Shown: positions 7,692-8,926 of the stretch, in pieces | Layout of the letters: every line of letters starts with the position of its first letter | Numbering within the stretch: position 1 is the stretch's first letter | Assembly: GCA_002162915.1 (NCBI GenBank) | Contig: MABB01000062.1 | Location: 21,391-30,316 of the forward strand | DNA from: Rhodospirillales bacterium 47_12_T64 | GTDB lineage: Bacteria > Pseudomonadota > Alphaproteobacteria > Kiloniellales > Kiloniellaceae | Length of the DNA: 8,926 bases | Direction: 5' to 3' | Translations under genes and position numbers: made by a program | Notes under the pieces: model-generated | Seen by the model: the letters and a program-made list of their open reading frames with translations, nothing else | What the model was told of the DNA's origin: nothing | Databases searched by the model: none

Positions 7692-8926
7692 ATTCCGCTG
7701 CCTGGCGAGATTGCTTGTACTCGTTAATCCTGCGTTCGAGTTCCGGACGGAAATTCCGGATCAAACCCTGGACAGGCCAAGCAGCAGCATCACCTAGTGC
7801 ACAGATGGTGTGACCTTCAACTTGCTTTGTTACATCCCAAAGCATATCGATCTCTTCAACATCCGCTTCACCGCGAACCATGCGTTGCATCAGGCGGAAC
7901 ATCCAACCAGTGCCTTCACGACAAGGCGTACACTGTCCACAGCTTTCGTGCTGATAGAAATGAGACAGTCGACAGATTGCTTCTACAACATCAGTTGATT
8001 TGTCCATCACAATCACAGCAGCCGTCCCCAGACCTGAACCCGCTTCGCGTAGTGCGTCAAAGTCCATTGTCATGGTGTCACAAACATGCTTTGGCAGCAT
8101 TGGAACAGAAGATCCGCCGGGAATAATAGCCAAGAGATTATCCCAACCACCACGGACACCACCGGCATGCTTTTCGATAAGCTCACGTAGTGGAATACTC
8201 ATTGCTTCTTCTACGTTACATGGCTTGTTTACATGCCCGGAAATGGAGAAAATTTTAGTTCCGGTGTTATTCTCGCGTCCAAACTGTTTCCACCAGTCAG
8301 CCCCGCGACGGAGGATGGTTGGTGCAACAGCAACGGTCTCAACATTTGTCACAGTTGTTGGACAGCCATATAACCCACAAGCAGCCGGGAAAGGTGGCTT
8401 CAGACGAGGTTGACCTTTTTTACCTTCAAGGCTTTCAAGAAGGGCGGTTTCCTCACCACAGATGTAAGCACCTGCGCCGCGATGCACGTGTACATCAAAG
8501 GCCCAGCCAGACCCGCAGGCATCATCACCCAACAGACCATCAGCCCGGGCTTGCTCAACAGCAGCTTCCAGACGTGTAGACTCGAGGTAATATTCACCAC
8601 GGATGTAAATGTAAGCCGTGTGCGCTCCCATTGCGAAACCTGCAATCAAACACCCTTCAATAAGAGTGTGCGGGTCATTACGCATGATTTCACGGTCTTT
8701 ACACGAACCGGGTTCAGATTCATCCGCATTAACCACGAGATAGCTAGGGCGGCTTGAATCTTCTTTCGGCATAAAGGACCATTTGATCCCCGCCGGGAAA
8801 CCAGCACCACCACGACCGCGAAGACCGGAGTCTTTCATCCGGTTGACGATCTCTTCACGACCCAACGCAACCAGATCTTTGGTGTTATTCCAAAGACCAC
8901 GTTTTTTTGCGCCTTCCAAACCCCAG
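7690..8926 (-). CDS. nuoF: NADH-quinone oxidoreductase subunit F (NuoF), 5' end outside window
   Basis: NuoF is the NADH- and FMN-binding subunit of complex I, where electrons enter. The frame is open to the window edge, beginning [12 protein letters not shown], so the true start lies upstream. About 20 N-terminal residues are missing, given a family length near 430. A TTG at 8919 encodes an internal leucine and is not the start. Counting from the first complete codon, 411 residues are seen. These include the glycine-rich nucleotide/FMN segment [13 protein letters not shown] (about 35-47), the [13 protein letters not shown] region (about 70-82), [19 protein letters not shown], and the [4Fe-4S] N3 ligands C329, C332, C335 ([12 protein letters not shown]) and C375 (HTICALGD). 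The stop TAG is 9 bases before nuoG and overlaps its ribosome site. nuoE would be expected just upstream, outside the window. Confidence 0.98.
   Translation of the reverse strand, partial: WGLEGAKKRGLWNNTKDLVALGREEIVNRMKDSGLRGRGGAGFPAGIKWSFMPKEDSSRPSYLVVNADESEPGSCKDREIMRNDPHTLIEGCLIAGFAMGAHTAYIYIRGEYYLESTRLEAAVEQARADGLLGDDACGSGWAFDVHVHRGAGAYICGEETALLESLEGKKGQPRLKPPFPAACGLYGCPTTVTNVETVAVAPTILRRGADWWKQFGRENNTGTKIFSISGHVNKPCNVEEAMSIPLRELIEKHAGGVRGGWDNLLAIIPGGSSVPMLPKHVCDTMTMDFDALREAGSGLGTAAVIVMDKSTDVVEAICRLSHFYQHESCGQCTPCREGTGWMFRLMQRMVRGEADVEEIDMLWDVTKQVEGHTICALGDAAAWPVQGLIRNFRPELERRINEYKQSRQAAE

Noticed and set aside
8917..8919. TTG as a nuoF start codon
   Set aside because: The frame continues upstream to the window edge with family-like residues (WG before LEGAKKRG), so this TTG encodes an internal leucine.

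Overview
The window is a continuous run of eight genes for the proton-pumping NADH:quinone oxidoreductase (respiratory complex I, NDH-1). All are on the minus strand, so transcription runs from the high-coordinate end to the low-coordinate end: nuoF (5' end cut off by the window), nuoG, nuoH, nuoI, nuoJ, nuoK, nuoL and nuoM (3' end cut off). This is the canonical bacterial nuo order. nuoA-E would be expected beyond position 8926 and nuoN beyond position 1.

The sequence suggests an alphaproteobacterium. NuoI, NuoH and NuoK closely resemble alphaproteobacterial and mitochondrial-type subunits. NuoG has the length (688 aa) typical of that group and lacks the extra N7 iron-sulfur site found in enterobacterial and Thermus NuoG. 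Base composition looks roughly balanced by eye, which is modest for the class. I cannot name a genus.

Layout in transcription order: 8926-7690 is nuoF and 7680-5614 is nuoG, both part of the peripheral NADH-oxidising arm. 5621-4590 is nuoH, the membrane subunit at the quinone site. 4531-4043 is nuoI, the last iron-sulfur relay. 3969-3355 is nuoJ and 3352-3041 is nuoK, small membrane subunits. 3033-1102 is nuoL and 1096-1 is nuoM, antiporter-like proton channels. Electrons pass from NADH to FMN (NuoF), through the NuoF, NuoG and NuoI clusters to quinone near NuoH, and this drives proton transfer through NuoH, J, K, L and M.

Most junctions are tight: an 8-base overlap, or gaps of 2, 5, 7 and 9 bases. 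The exceptions are the A/T-rich gaps on either side of nuoI (58 and 73 bases). Each can encode a tiny peptide placed to couple translation to the next gene. No stretch over 300 bases lacks a gene. I see no RNA gene, mobile element, CRISPR array, terminator or convincing promoter. This is ordinary core-metabolism DNA and I found no new biological system; the tiny intergenic frames are the only items I would look at twice.
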